Shown here in pieces: positions 24,852 through 33,396 of a DNA stretch of 33,396 bases. Under the pieces are notes generated by a model that was not told the origin of the DNA, made no database searches, and worked only from the letters and a program-made list of their open reading frames with translations. The number at the start of each line of letters is the position of its first letter. The stretch's first letter is position 1. A program made the translations under genes and the position numbers. The DNA is from Candidatus Nitrosopumilus sp. (GTDB taxonomy: Archaea; Thermoproteota; Nitrososphaeria; Nitrososphaerales; Nitrosopumilaceae): NCBI GenBank assembly GCA_029862085.1, contig JAOTXZ010000013.1, positions 1 through 33,396 of the forward strand, read 5' to 3'.

Positions 24852-26249
24852 ATGATTTCATTAAAGGCAGTATTTGTAATTTCTGTCCTAATCTCTGGTT
24901 TGTTGTTTACTCCTTCTTACTCTTTTGCTCAAAGTAATCAGGATGATTCTCCTCTATCATCTCTTTTTGAGATATTTAGACAACTATTTTCTTTTGAGGA
25001 TAAACCCTCAGAGCCCATAACTGAGTTTGGGGAATCGGTCATCCTTCAAACGGGGGGTTCTTCTTCTACCTCTGATACTACTGAAAACAATATTCTGCCT
25101 ACAGCTAATGCAGGACCAGATCAAACGGTACTAGAATTTGCAACTGTAACACTTGATGGTTCTAGTAGTACTGACACAGATGGAACTATACTATCATACC
25201 AATGGACTCAAAACTCAGATCCACCCGTAGAACTTTCTTCAATGTCAGCGAAAAATCCAACCTTTGTTGCTCCAAAAGTTGAATCAGAGGATCTTGTTCT
25301 TAGATTTAGTTTACAAGTTAAAGACAACTCTGGAGATACCGCAACTGATGAGGTTGACATTACAGTAAAAAATGTAAATGCTCCACCAACAGCTAATGCA
25401 GGACCAGATCAATCGGTACTAGAATTTGCAACTGTAACACTTGACGGTTCTAGTAGTACTGACACCGATGGAACTATAGTATCATACCAATGGACTCAAA
25501 ACTCAGATCCACCTGTAAAACTTTCTTCAATGTCAGCGAAAAATCCAACCTTTGTTGCACCTGATGTAAATTCAAACCAGATTTTAAAATTTAGTTTGAA
25601 TGTTACAGATAACTCCGGAGATAGTGACGTTGATGATGTTGAAATTACCGTAAATGAAATAGATGATGGAACAACTGATGATGGAACAACTGATGATGGA
25701 ACAACTGATGATGGAACAAATGATAAGAACGTTAACATAAATAACAACGAAGACAAAAAAATAACCATTTGTCATATTCCTCCAGGAAATTCCAAAAACT
25801 CTCACACCATCAGAATTGGGGAATCTGCACTATCTGCTCATTTAGCACATGGAGATAGTGAAGGTGCATGTAATGAAAACAAAATTAACGATAACGTTGA
25901 CAAAAACAATACTGGAAAAGGTAATTCAGAAGTAGATCATTCTGGAATGGGAAAACAAAACAAAAACGATGAAAAAGAGAAAAAATCTAATTCTGGAAAA
26001 GGAAAAAATGATCAAAATGATAGTAATGAAACTAAACAAGACAACTCCGGCAAAGGCAATTCAGGCGTAAATAATTCTGGAAAGGGCAACCAAAATGATA
26101 CCAAGGCTGAAAAAATAAAACAATCTAAATATGAAAAAGAAACCAGAGACGAAGACAATGACGAAGACAATGACGAAGACAATGACGAAGACAATGACGA
26201 AGACAATGACGAAGATAATGACGAAGATAATGACGAAGATAATGACTAA
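24852..26249 (+). CDS. Secreted PKD-repeat protein with acidic repetitive tail
   Basis: A 465-residue protein with a signal peptide (about 1-26, ending YSFA). Two PKD/REJ-type Ig-like domains follow (about 84-175 and 180-270), each starting with TANAGPDQ and containing TLDGSSSTDTDGT and YQWTQ. Then four DDGTT-type repeats, a module beginning ICHIPPGNSKNSHTI (Cys307) and ending AHLAHGDSEGAC, which is a recurrent C-H-x-P-P-G-N extracellular motif, and a low-complexity region of SGKGN-like units. The end is eight D-E-D-N units. PKD domains mediate adhesion or protein contact on cell surfaces, and the acidic tail may bind calcium or other cations. No membrane anchor. It is downstream of the metalloprotease, with a separate TATA-like element (GGTTAATTA, about 24830). 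Confidence 0.8.
   Translation: MISLKAVFVISVLISGLLFTPSYSFAQSNQDDSPLSSLFEIFRQLFSFEDKPSEPITEFGESVILQTGGSSSTSDTTENNILPTANAGPDQTVLEFATVTLDGSSSTDTDGTILSYQWTQNSDPPVELSSMSAKNPTFVAPKVESEDLVLRFSLQVKDNSGDTATDEVDITVKNVNAPPTANAGPDQSVLEFATVTLDGSSSTDTDGTIVSYQWTQNSDPPVKLSSMSAKNPTFVAPDVNSNQILKFSLNVTDNSGDSDVDDVEITVNEIDDGTTDDGTTDDGTTDDGTNDKNVNINNNEDKKITICHIPPGNSKNSHTIRIGESALSAHLAHGDSEGACNENKINDNVDKNNTGKGNSEVDHSGMGKQNKNDEKEKKSNSGKGKNDQNDSNETKQDNSGKGNSGVNNSGKGNQNDTKAEKIKQSKYEKETRDEDNDEDNDEDNDEDNDEDNDEDNDEDNDEDND
25101..25559 (+). repeat. Duplicated 171-bp segment encoding the PKD domains
   Basis: 25101-25271 and 25389-25559 are nearly identical in bases (a handful of differences such as AAACGG/AATCGG and ACTATACT/ACTATAGT). 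The spacer between the copies and the sequences after them differ. This is a within-gene duplication of the first part of each PKD domain, kept alike by recent origin or gene conversion. Confidence 0.9.
25662..25721 (+). repeat. Four 15-bp tandem repeats (DDGTT units)
   Basis: GATGATGGAACAACT is repeated four times in frame (last copy ends AAT). It encodes a D-D-G-T-T linker after the second PKD domain. Confidence 0.9.
26148..26243 (+). repeat. Eight 12-bp tandem repeats (DEDN tail)
   Basis: GACGAAGACAAT is repeated in frame to within two codons of the stop. The first five copies are identical; the last three carry GAT for GAC at the third codon. The run encodes a strongly acidic C-terminus and is prone to copy-number change by slippage. 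Confidence 0.92.
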
Positions 26250-26256
26250 AATAATC

Positions 26257-27162
26257 TCATAAATTTTTTATCAAGTTTTTCAATTCATCTTGCAAATTTT
26301 GTTTGGCAATAAACCCTAACTCATTTTCTGCCCGGTTCACATTTGCTAGACTAAATTTTACTTCACTATCATTTTGTTTGTTAAAATTAATTTCTATTTT
26401 TTTACCTGTTATTTTTTGAATCATTTGAACAAGTTCATTAATTGAAATTGAATTTCCCGTTCCAATATTAAATATATCCCCTTTCTTTCCCTCTATTTTT
26501 TTTATGGCACAATCAAAGGCAATTACTACATCAAAAACTGATACAAAGTCTCTTGTTTGGTTACCATCACCATTGATCTGGAATGGTGTTCCTTCTGAAA
26601 TGTTTTTAATAAATTTAGAAATTACTCCCATGCGTTGTCCCATTCCATATACATTAAACATCCGTAAAGTGATAGCACTAATTTCAAATTCCTGTGATTT
26701 TTTTTTAATAATTTGTTCACCAAGAAGTTTACTTTTACCATAAGGAGATGAAGGATTTGTTTTTACATTTTCGTGTACTGGAATTTTAGAATCGTTATAC
26801 ACTGCAGCAGAGGATGCAAAGATTAATTTTTTTATTTTATTGTCAATGCAGCATTGCAAAACATTTTCAGTTCCTGTAATGTTTACTTCATTTGTAATTT
26901 CAGGATGAATTACAGATTCAGCCACATTTGATTGTGCCGCAAGATGAATAATAAGATCAAATTCAATGCAAGATTTTCTCAATTTTTCATAGTTTAAAAT
27001 ATCTTCATTTACAAATTGTACTCCCTTCTCTAAGAGTGACTCAATATCGGACTTTGAGCTATTTGACAAATTATCATAAATTGTAACCTCATGGTTATTT
27101 AGCAAAAAATCAACAAGGTATCTCCCAATGAATCCTGCTCCCCCCGTAACTAAAATTTTCAA
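26257..27162 (-). CDS. NAD-dependent NDP-sugar epimerase (GalE-like)
   Basis: A 301-residue extended short-chain dehydrogenase, ATG start. NAD-binding TGGAGFIGRYL (6-16), DNLSNSSKSDI, HLAAQSNV, the catalytic Ser in FASSAAVY (Ser117/118) and Tyr-x3-Lys in YGKSK (Tyr141, Lys145), then RMFNVYGMGQ and GNQTRDFV. This is the UDP-glucose/UDP-GlcNAc 4-epimerase pattern, at the short end of the family (about 300-340 residues). Substrate specificity cannot be read from the sequence. Its product would feed glycan synthesis, and its position next to the S-layer gene suggests a link to S-layer or surface glycosylation. It is convergent with the PKD gene (7-bp gap) and divergent from the S-layer gene. Confidence 0.85.
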   Translation of the reverse strand: MKILVTGGAGFIGRYLVDFLLNNHEVTIYDNLSNSSKSDIESLLEKGVQFVNEDILNYEKLRKSCIEFDLIIHLAAQSNVAESVIHPEITNEVNITGTENVLQCCIDNKIKKLIFASSAAVYNDSKIPVHENVKTNPSSPYGKSKLLGEQIIKKKSQEFEISAITLRMFNVYGMGQRMGVISKFIKNISEGTPFQINGDGNQTRDFVSVFDVVIAFDCAIKKIEGKKGDIFNIGTGNSISINELVQMIQKITGKKIEINFNKQNDSEVKFSLANVNRAENELGFIAKQNLQDELKNLIKNL

Positions 27163-27380
27163 TGAAATTATGTAAAGTCTGCCAATTATCTTACTTTCTA
27201 TGGGATCAAAAATTAAAATTTACCTCAAAACAGTATAATTTTTAGTCTAGAATGAGAAAAACTTGCTAAATAATCCCTATCAAAACATCAAAAATGTATA
27301 AAATTGTAATATTTACAACAAACATTAAAGAAATTACACAAACAGATCACTAGGCATGAAAAAACTATACAAATATGATC

Positions 27381-27394
27381 AATTGTGGACAATT
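27381..27394. promoter_or_regulatory. Perfect inverted repeat upstream of the S-layer promoter
   Basis: AATTGT-GG-ACAATT, six-base arms with a two-base spacer, located 11 nt upstream of the S-layer TATA element and thus near the BRE/upstream-activation zone. Its size and symmetry fit an operator for a dimeric regulator, but no protein is known to bind it. A shared core TTGTGGACAA also occurs at 8021-8030. Confidence 0.4.
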
Positions 27395-27404
27395 CGTCCA
27401 TTAG

Positions 27405-27413
27405 TTTTAAATA
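27405..27413 (+). promoter_or_regulatory. TATA element of the S-layer gene
   Basis: TTTTAAATA, centred about 32 nt before the ATG at 27441. Transcription starting about 25 nt downstream would leave a leader of only several bases. Confidence 0.55.
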
Positions 27414-27440
27414 CAAATTTTTAAGAAAAAACTCAATAAC

Positions 27441-30400
27441 ATGAAAAACGAAATAGGACGTAAAATAACTAGTCTTACATTAATGACAATTATGATTGCA
27501 GGCGGTATGACCTTTGCAGTTCCTGGCATGATGCCAGCTGCACATGCTGCCAACGCAAATCTCTTTGTATCCGCAGAAAACTCTCAGAATGACAATTACA
27601 TGTCAGGACCTCAAGTAATTGAAGTCGTGGTAATTGACTCAGACATCAACGATACAGACGAAGCAAAAGGTGAGCCTGACGTTACAGTAAACGGTAAGAT
27701 TCTTAGAATGACTCAAGCCGTAGACGGTAACTGGTATGGTTACTTTGCAGACTTTACACAAGCACAAATCGCTGATTCTACTTCATCAGTAGATGGAGAA
27801 GGATTAGACTTTGGTACATTTTGTGGATCAGGATCAAATATCCTGGCTGGTGAGCTTGATGTTTCAGTTACTGATACAGAAGGTATTGCCGTAAATTCAC
27901 AAGATGGTGTTGATGGTTTAAATCCACCAACTGACCCACTCTTAGATTGTGTTGGTACCGGTCCAGGTGCTCCACTTTCAGGATTTCAAGACGATTTCGC
28001 TGCTGACGATTCAATGAACGTATTAAGAGAAGCAAAAGATCTCAATCTAAACTCTCCAGTGAACTTTGGACAAATAGGAGTCGATGAATTCGCATTCCCA
28101 TTTATCCAACTCTATAAACTATCTGTAGGTGGTAACGTCGTCGTACAGTACAACAAAGGTGGTGGTGCTCAAACAGCAACACTAACGTTTGATACTGTCG
28201 AAGCCTTTGCTAGCGCAGAATTAGATAGAACCTCTTATCCACCAGGTGCAGATGTTCATGCCACAATCACTGATTTGTGGTTGAACATCGACCCAACGGA
28301 TGAGGACTCTTGGACGTTTACTACTGATGACGGAAATCCTCACTACCAAGTATTCGATGAGAACGGAAATGCACCCGGTGATACTGCTACAAACACAGAC
28401 TCCGATGTAGGTGATGTTCTTGCCGACTTGATGTGTGAAGATAACTGTCTATTTCTCGTTAATGCAAACTTCAACGGAGCTCCAGAAGATGTTATTACCA
28501 TTCAAGATAATGGTGATTCTCAATTGGTAACCGTTGTCGGTGGCGACACAGAAGATCCTCTTGATCAGGAAACTGCTGGTGGTTTCTTCTTAGGTGAAGT
28601 CCCAGTAACAGTTACTGAACAAGGACCAAACAGTGGTGTATTCGGCACATTTGATGAAAGTGATGTATCTGTTCTCAGAATAAACAATGATGCAGCGAGG
28701 GGAACCTCAGCAACCATTGACTATAATGAGACTCCAGTTACAGTTCTTGTACAAAATGTGTTTGCAAGTATCGCAATGATTCTCGGTGACGATGAATGGA
28801 ATTCTGGTGAAGAAATCACACTACAACTAGTAGATGGTGACGCAAACCAAAACTCTAGAGCAGACGAAGATCTTGATTTGAACAATCCTGATGTTAAATT
28901 GATTCCAGAACTAACTACTGGTGATCCATTTACATTAGCAGAGAACGATTCAAGTGATGGCGCTACTCTAGCAGCATTCTTTGGTACAAGTCCCGGTGCA
29001 GGTGATCCTGCATTAACTGCTACTTCTGATGCTGAGCTAACAGTTCAAGCATTCAGTAAGAGAGGCCTCTTAACCTCCAGTGTAACTGGTGGTGATGCCC
29101 TTGTTATCGATCTAGATGCTAATGGTGCTGATCTTCACGAAACTGTTTTCCAATCAACAACTGACGGTGTTAATACTGTCTTTAACCTCTATAATGTAGA
29201 TGTTAGATCAATTGCACCATCAGGTGCAGCTAGCGTCTATCTATTACACGGTCCCGGCGGCATAGTTGCAGCTGGTGGAACATCCTTAGCAGGTGCTCCA
29301 AGTGTAATTGATTTAGGGGTTACTGCCTCACAAGAGTATGATATACTAGCAACAGCTGTCGAAACTGCTCTCATAGCAGTACCAGATAGTGATGCAGTGG
29401 GTCTTTTGATCGAAACCGGTGACTTCAATACAAGCACTGATCATGCAATTGCATTTGACTTCTTCTCATATGGATTTACAGACGATGGTGTACAAGTAGG
29501 CGAAAGAGTTGCTAACCAAATAATCAGAGCAGAATTAGAGGAAACAGGTGATAACACCTCAACCTTTGAAGGAACACTAGAATATGTAATGGTGAACCAA
29601 CTGAATATTTTGGATGCTGGAACTTTTACTAGCCGCTTTACTATCGACAACTTCCCAACTATGGTTGTAATTGAAGATCTAACTGACGAAGACTCTGTAA
29701 GAATCACTTATCTAGACTTGGGCCAAGATGGTGTATCAACACAAATATCTGACCAACTAGAAGCACCAAGTCACTCTGGTGTTGTGTCATTTGACGCTGA
29801 TTCATACAAAGTAGCTGATACTGTTAATGTCAATCTTGAAGATCAAGATCTAAACGCTGACTCATTTACTATTGATATCTATACTGTCGTAACCTTCCCA
29901 GGTGATATTGCATTTGATGCAGTAGGCGCACCAGGATTACCAGACCTTTCATTTGGTCCATTAGGACGAATGTTGGATATCACATTTGATGACGGACAAT
30001 GGAGAACTTATGCTCCAGACTGTGTCCCATCAGGTGACGACGGACTTGGATCCACTGGATTCACCATGATCGAAACAACAAAAGATTCTGGTGTACTCAC
30101 AGGCAACTTCCAAATCCCAACTGACTTCTGTAGATCTGCTGACGCAGACCCAGAAACCACCACAGGCTTGGATCTTGAAGTTAACTATGTTGACTTTAGA
30201 GATGCAGCCGGTGAAATCATTGAAGTAGGTGATAGCGCAGGTATTCGTGCTCACACCGGTTCAATCAGTCTCGATAGAACTGTTTATCCAGTACCATTTG
30301 GTGTACCTGGTAACTATGATGATATTGCAGGAGATACTTCTCCAGACAATAGATCATTGTTCCCAATTCACGCAACTGGTATAGATGACTTAGCTGATGA

Positions 30401-33281
30401 TGGCACTGCGATTTCCAACGGAGATCTTAGTGTCCACGTCAGAGTTAACGATCCAGACTTTGATATATCCGGTGCAGGTGAAGACCAAATTGCACAAAAT
30501 ACTGCAGCAGAACCAGTCGGTCCAGTAAAGGTCTCTGTAATTAGAGGTTCTGAAACTGTGATCCTTGGCTTTGCTGGCGGTCCAAATTCAGATGATGGTT
30601 TGATAAATGTCGGCGATGATTTGGATGGTGATGGTATGGTAGCTAATGGTGAAGTAACAATTGATTCTAGTACTGGTGGCTTTGATAGTCTCGGTACCGT
30701 GGGTAGTGCATCTGGCTTTGGTAACGGAACTCTGTTCTCAACCGAAGCAGTAGAAATTACCCAAGGTGGTACTACTATTACAGCAACCTTTACTGACAAT
30801 GCTGACAATGGACTTGATTCTGGTGAAGAATTAAGTGGATTTGCAGCTAACACATTTACCACTGGCCCAATAACTATCTCAGACACTGTTCCTGCTTTAG
30901 GCACCAATATTGTAGCTGCTCAGTTTACTAATGGCGGTACAATAGGCCTCGGTTCAGGTGATGAAATATCAAATATTTCCTCATTTGGAGCTGGCGCGGT
31001 ACTTATCTGTCAAACAGCAATTTCAAGTGATTGTGCAACAGGCACCTTTGTCAATATCGGTACAAACTCGATAAACGATGGTGAACTTGATGTGCTAACT
31101 TCTGAAGATATAGACGGTACACTACCAGTCACAATTACTTTGACTGATACAACTGGTCCAACATTCGGTTCAGGCGCTACAGCAGCTTGGGACGATTTGA
31201 ACGGTGATACTAATGTCGATGATACTGAACTAACTATCATTTCAACAGGTTCAGATTATGACACTGGTGATATTATCGACTTGGAAGCAGGTGCAACTTT
31301 CCTCGGAACTGCAGAATTTACTGATTCAGACGATACATTAGAAACTGACGAGTTAACCATCGTTCCTTCTCCAAGTGGAGTAGGATTTGATGATGGACCC
31401 GTAGTAGTTTATCTGAATCCAAATGTTCCAGGAGTAAGTGCACAGGGAACCTTTGTTGATGCTCCAACTGTTAGACAGTTTGGACCAATCAACGAAATTG
31501 CCCCTGATGCAGGTATCTTCGAAATTGATCTGACAATCAGCTATACTGATGGTCCAGCAGACGCAACTTGTCCGGAAACGGATGACTTTGATTTAGGTGC
31601 TGCTGGTCTACAAGGAGAACTAACAAGATTTAGAACCGCATCACCATCTGGTGAAAACTATTGTATCTTACAAGGAGATATTCTCCAAGTAGAATACACT
31701 GATCCAGCTGATGCATCCGGTGATCCAAATACTGTTACTGACTCTGCGACATTTGACTTGAGAAACGGCGTATTGCAATCTGACAAATCCGTATATATTA
31801 TCGGATCCGACATGATTCTGACACTCATTGAACCAGACTTTGATCTTGACAATGATACTGCAGAAACATATGACTTGGACTTAGTTGAATGGGATTCTGA
31901 CGCTGCTACTGTCTCCATGGGAGACGCTGGCGGTGAAGATGCTGCATTTGACCCAGAACCAACTGACTTTAGAGAAACAGGTGACAGTACTGGAATCTTC
32001 CAGATTGTTATCGAAATTCCTGAAGAGTTGGCCAATGACAGATTAGAAAGAGGAGAAGAAATTGTCCTCGAGTATACTGACTGGGGTCCATCCGGATCTG
32101 ACTTTGTAGGTGATGAAGATGAAGATGTCAACTTGACACTCTTTACTTCAAACTTTGGAGCAACTGTTGAACTTGACCAAAAAGTCTATACTTGGACTGA
32201 TAAAGCATTCATTACAATCGTAGCACCAGACCACAACTTCGATGGTGACTTAGTTGATGAAATTGGTGAATCTGAGCTAGACCCAATAAAGGTCTCTACC
32301 AGAGGATCTGATCTTGACAACTACAAACTAGTCGAAACTGGTACTGACACTGGCATCTTTACTGGTGAGGTAATTCTTACTGGATTCACACATGATGCTG
32401 ATGGCGATACCACAACTGGTGATGCCAACGGTAATGATGTAGTATCACGTTCCCCATCGGGTAACGGTCCAACTGATGGACTATTGCCAGCTGATGATGA
32501 TGACGGACTTACTGTCTCCTTTGAATTCTCAGAGGATGAAACAGTAGTCGGCTCAGCACTCGTCAGATGGAACATTGGTGAGGTACAATGGCTTGAAGCA
32601 AGCTATCCTGCAAGCGGAACAGGCGTAATTAGAGTAATTGACCCAGACATGAACTTAGATCCAGAAGCTGTTGACAACTTCGATGTCGACACCTGGTCTG
32701 ATTCTGACGCTGGTGGTATTGACTTAACTGTAACTGAAACTAATGAGGCAACCGGTATATTCGAAGGAACAGTGTTCTTCACTATTACTGATGAATCATC
32801 CGGCCACAGACTCAGAGTTGCAGAAGGTGACACTGTCACTGCAGAATATGAAGACAATACCCTACCTGACCCATATACAACAGCAGATGAACTCGATATC
32901 ACTGCCACTTCACTCATTGGTACTGTTGTACCACCTCTAGAGAGAGCCCCAGCGGCTAACTGTAGAGTTGTTGATGCCTTTGGAAACTCTCTAAGCAGTG
33001 TTTCCGTAGACCAACAGGTACAGATTACTTGTGATGTTGCAAATGGCCAAGATAGAGAGCAAGCATTTGCTTACTTGATACAGGTTCAGGATTCAGATGG
33101 CGTTACAGTCTCACTAGCATGGATTACTGGTTCATTGTCCCCAGGACAATCATTCAGTCCAGCCTTGTCATGGATTCCTACAGCAGCAGATGCATATGAT
33201 ATAACTGCATTTGTTTGGGAGAGCGTTGATAATCCAACTGCTCTATCTCCACCTGTAGATACAGCCATAACTGTCAACTAA
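27441..33281 (+). CDS. S-layer protein (giant thaumarchaeal surface-layer subunit)
   Basis: A 1946-residue secreted protein with a signal peptide (about 1-37; SLTLMTIMIAGGMTFAVPGM then AHA) of the type seen on Nitrosopumilus S-layer proteins. Most of the chain is acidic Ig-like modules. Each tends to open with LDRxxYP- or SYxxxDxV-like text and an IxDPDxN motif, and to close with E-T-G-x-x-T-G-x-F: Glu at about 393, 701, 878, 1512, 1632 and 1766. Residues about 1060-1304 are an extra acidic repeat array (listed separately). The last about 110 residues (from NCRVVDAFG to the end, with LAWITGSLSPGQSFSPALSW) are a domain shared by many thaumarchaeal surface proteins. From memory the N. maritimus homologue is about 1730 residues, so this one is long. 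Base composition is richer in G/C and codon choice more regular (GGT, CCA, GAC) than in the glycan genes, as expected for high expression. Confidence 0.9.
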   Translation: MKNEIGRKITSLTLMTIMIAGGMTFAVPGMMPAAHAANANLFVSAENSQNDNYMSGPQVIEVVVIDSDINDTDEAKGEPDVTVNGKILRMTQAVDGNWYGYFADFTQAQIADSTSSVDGEGLDFGTFCGSGSNILAGELDVSVTDTEGIAVNSQDGVDGLNPPTDPLLDCVGTGPGAPLSGFQDDFAADDSMNVLREAKDLNLNSPVNFGQIGVDEFAFPFIQLYKLSVGGNVVVQYNKGGGAQTATLTFDTVEAFASAELDRTSYPPGADVHATITDLWLNIDPTDEDSWTFTTDDGNPHYQVFDENGNAPGDTATNTDSDVGDVLADLMCEDNCLFLVNANFNGAPEDVITIQDNGDSQLVTVVGGDTEDPLDQETAGGFFLGEVPVTVTEQGPNSGVFGTFDESDVSVLRINNDAARGTSATIDYNETPVTVLVQNVFASIAMILGDDEWNSGEEITLQLVDGDANQNSRADEDLDLNNPDVKLIPELTTGDPFTLAENDSSDGATLAAFFGTSPGAGDPALTATSDAELTVQAFSKRGLLTSSVTGGDALVIDLDANGADLHETVFQSTTDGVNTVFNLYNVDVRSIAPSGAASVYLLHGPGGIVAAGGTSLAGAPSVIDLGVTASQEYDILATAVETALIAVPDSDAVGLLIETGDFNTSTDHAIAFDFFSYGFTDDGVQVGERVANQIIRAELEETGDNTSTFEGTLEYVMVNQLNILDAGTFTSRFTIDNFPTMVVIEDLTDEDSVRITYLDLGQDGVSTQISDQLEAPSHSGVVSFDADSYKVADTVNVNLEDQDLNADSFTIDIYTVVTFPGDIAFDAVGAPGLPDLSFGPLGRMLDITFDDGQWRTYAPDCVPSGDDGLGSTGFTMIETTKDSGVLTGNFQIPTDFCRSADADPETTTGLDLEVNYVDFRDAAGEIIEVGDSAGIRAHTGSISLDRTVYPVPFGVPGNYDDIAGDTSPDNRSLFPIHATGIDDLADDGTAISNGDLSVHVRVNDPDFDISGAGEDQIAQNTAAEPVGPVKVSVIRGSETVILGFAGGPNSDDGLINVGDDLDGDGMVANGEVTIDSSTGGFDSLGTVGSASGFGNGTLFSTEAVEITQGGTTITATFTDNADNGLDSGEELSGFAANTFTTGPITISDTVPALGTNIVAAQFTNGGTIGLGSGDEISNISSFGAGAVLICQTAISSDCATGTFVNIGTNSINDGELDVLTSEDIDGTLPVTITLTDTTGPTFGSGATAAWDDLNGDTNVDDTELTIISTGSDYDTGDIIDLEAGATFLGTAEFTDSDDTLETDELTIVPSPSGVGFDDGPVVVYLNPNVPGVSAQGTFVDAPTVRQFGPINEIAPDAGIFEIDLTISYTDGPADATCPETDDFDLGAAGLQGELTRFRTASPSGENYCILQGDILQVEYTDPADASGDPNTVTDSATFDLRNGVLQSDKSVYIIGSDMILTLIEPDFDLDNDTAETYDLDLVEWDSDAATVSMGDAGGEDAAFDPEPTDFRETGDSTGIFQIVIEIPEELANDRLERGEEIVLEYTDWGPSGSDFVGDEDEDVNLTLFTSNFGATVELDQKVYTWTDKAFITIVAPDHNFDGDLVDEIGESELDPIKVSTRGSDLDNYKLVETGTDTGIFTGEVILTGFTHDADGDTTTGDANGNDVVSRSPSGNGPTDGLLPADDDDGLTVSFEFSEDETVVGSALVRWNIGEVQWLEASYPASGTGVIRVIDPDMNLDPEAVDNFDVDTWSDSDAGGIDLTVTETNEATGIFEGTVFFTITDESSGHRLRVAEGDTVTAEYEDNTLPDPYTTADELDITATSLIGTVVPPLERAPAANCRVVDAFGNSLSSVSVDQQVQITCDVANGQDREQAFAYLIQVQDSDGVTVSLAWITGSLSPGQSFSPALSWIPTAADAYDITAFVWESVDNPTALSPPVDTAITVN
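30618..31352 (+). repeat. Array of acidic EF-hand-like loops inside the S-layer protein
   Basis: Six related acidic loops occur at residues 1060-1071 (DLDGDGMVANGE, a perfect EF-hand loop), 1119-1130 (DNADNGLDSGEE), 1164-1175 (NGGTIGLGSGDE), from 1209 (NSINDGELD), 1252-1263 (DLNGDTNVDDTE) and 1295-1304 (DSDDTLETDE). The last five starts are spaced 45, 45, 43 and 43 residues apart; the first two 59 apart. Most loops are preceded by an aromatic residue and T/D (FTD, FTN, WDD) and followed by L-x-I or an equivalent. Calcium binding is inferred from the strict EF-hand fit of the first loop and the acidic pattern of the others. Confidence 0.75.
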
Positions 33282-33308
33282 GACTAGAAAATTCACACTA
33301 TTCCTTTC

Positions 33309-33317
33309 TTTTTTTTT
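33309..33317 (+). terminator. T-run terminator of the S-layer gene
   Basis: An uninterrupted run of nine T, preceded by CCTTTC, 27 nt after the stop codon. It fits archaeal T-run termination of a strongly expressed gene. The remaining 79 bases of the window show no gene. Confidence 0.65.
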
Positions 33318-33396
33318 ATTCACTCTTAACGAAAGTTATGGACAAATTTTCCAGAAGTAATATCTAGGTGGTAATAAGCAGGTACTCACATGTATT

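Noticed and set aside
30368-30907. Long minus-strand ORFs inside the S-layer gene (this one and several others)
   Set aside because: They arise from the regular codon use of the S-layer gene, which leaves few stops on the other strand; none shows domains or a start signal.

Overview
The window looks like a piece of chromosome from an ammonia-oxidising archaeon of the Nitrosopumilaceae (Nitrososphaerota/Thaumarchaeota, Nitrosopumilus- or Nitrosarchaeum-like). The grounds are a very AT-rich sequence, short TATA-type promoters about 25 nt upstream of many start codons (leaderless arrangement), several secreted acidic beta-rich proteins, and a final 1946-residue protein with the signal peptide, Ig-like modules and C-terminal domain typical of the thaumarchaeal S-layer protein. 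The genus is an inference; no rRNA or marker gene is present, and I found no tRNA, IS element or CRISPR array.

Left part (1-16.6 kb): a surface-glycan locus made of short blocks on alternating strands. It holds six methyltransferases or methyltransferase-like proteins (one cut by the window edge), a GT2 and a large two-domain glycosyltransferase, an FkbM methyltransferase with a coiled-coil tail, a sulfotransferase, an ABC-2 polysaccharide exporter pair (Wzm/Wzt type) and a complete dTDP-L-rhamnose pathway (rfbC, rfbB, rfbD, rfbA). Together these could make dTDP-rhamnose from glucose-1-phosphate, build a rhamnose-containing glycan, decorate it with methyl and sulfate groups, and export it. 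Two small exported or membrane proteins (9710-10438) sit inside this block.

Middle part (16.6-20 kb): a 49-residue zinc-ribbon protein, a polyprenyl-phosphate-type GT2 with two C-terminal membrane segments, a class III nucleotide-cyclase-like protein with an unassigned C-terminal domain, and two candidate very small genes (30 and 45 codons).

Right part (20-33.4 kb): a run of cell-surface genes: a 595-residue secreted protein, a membrane-anchored metzincin-type metalloprotease, a PKD-repeat protein with a highly acidic repetitive tail, an NDP-sugar epimerase and the giant S-layer protein. The S-layer protein carries, between two of its ordinary modules, an array of acidic EF-hand-like loops with a 43-45-residue period (residues about 1060-1304); this is the most distinctive structure in the window. 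The S-layer gene is preceded by a TATA element and a perfect AATTGT-GG-ACAATT inverted repeat.
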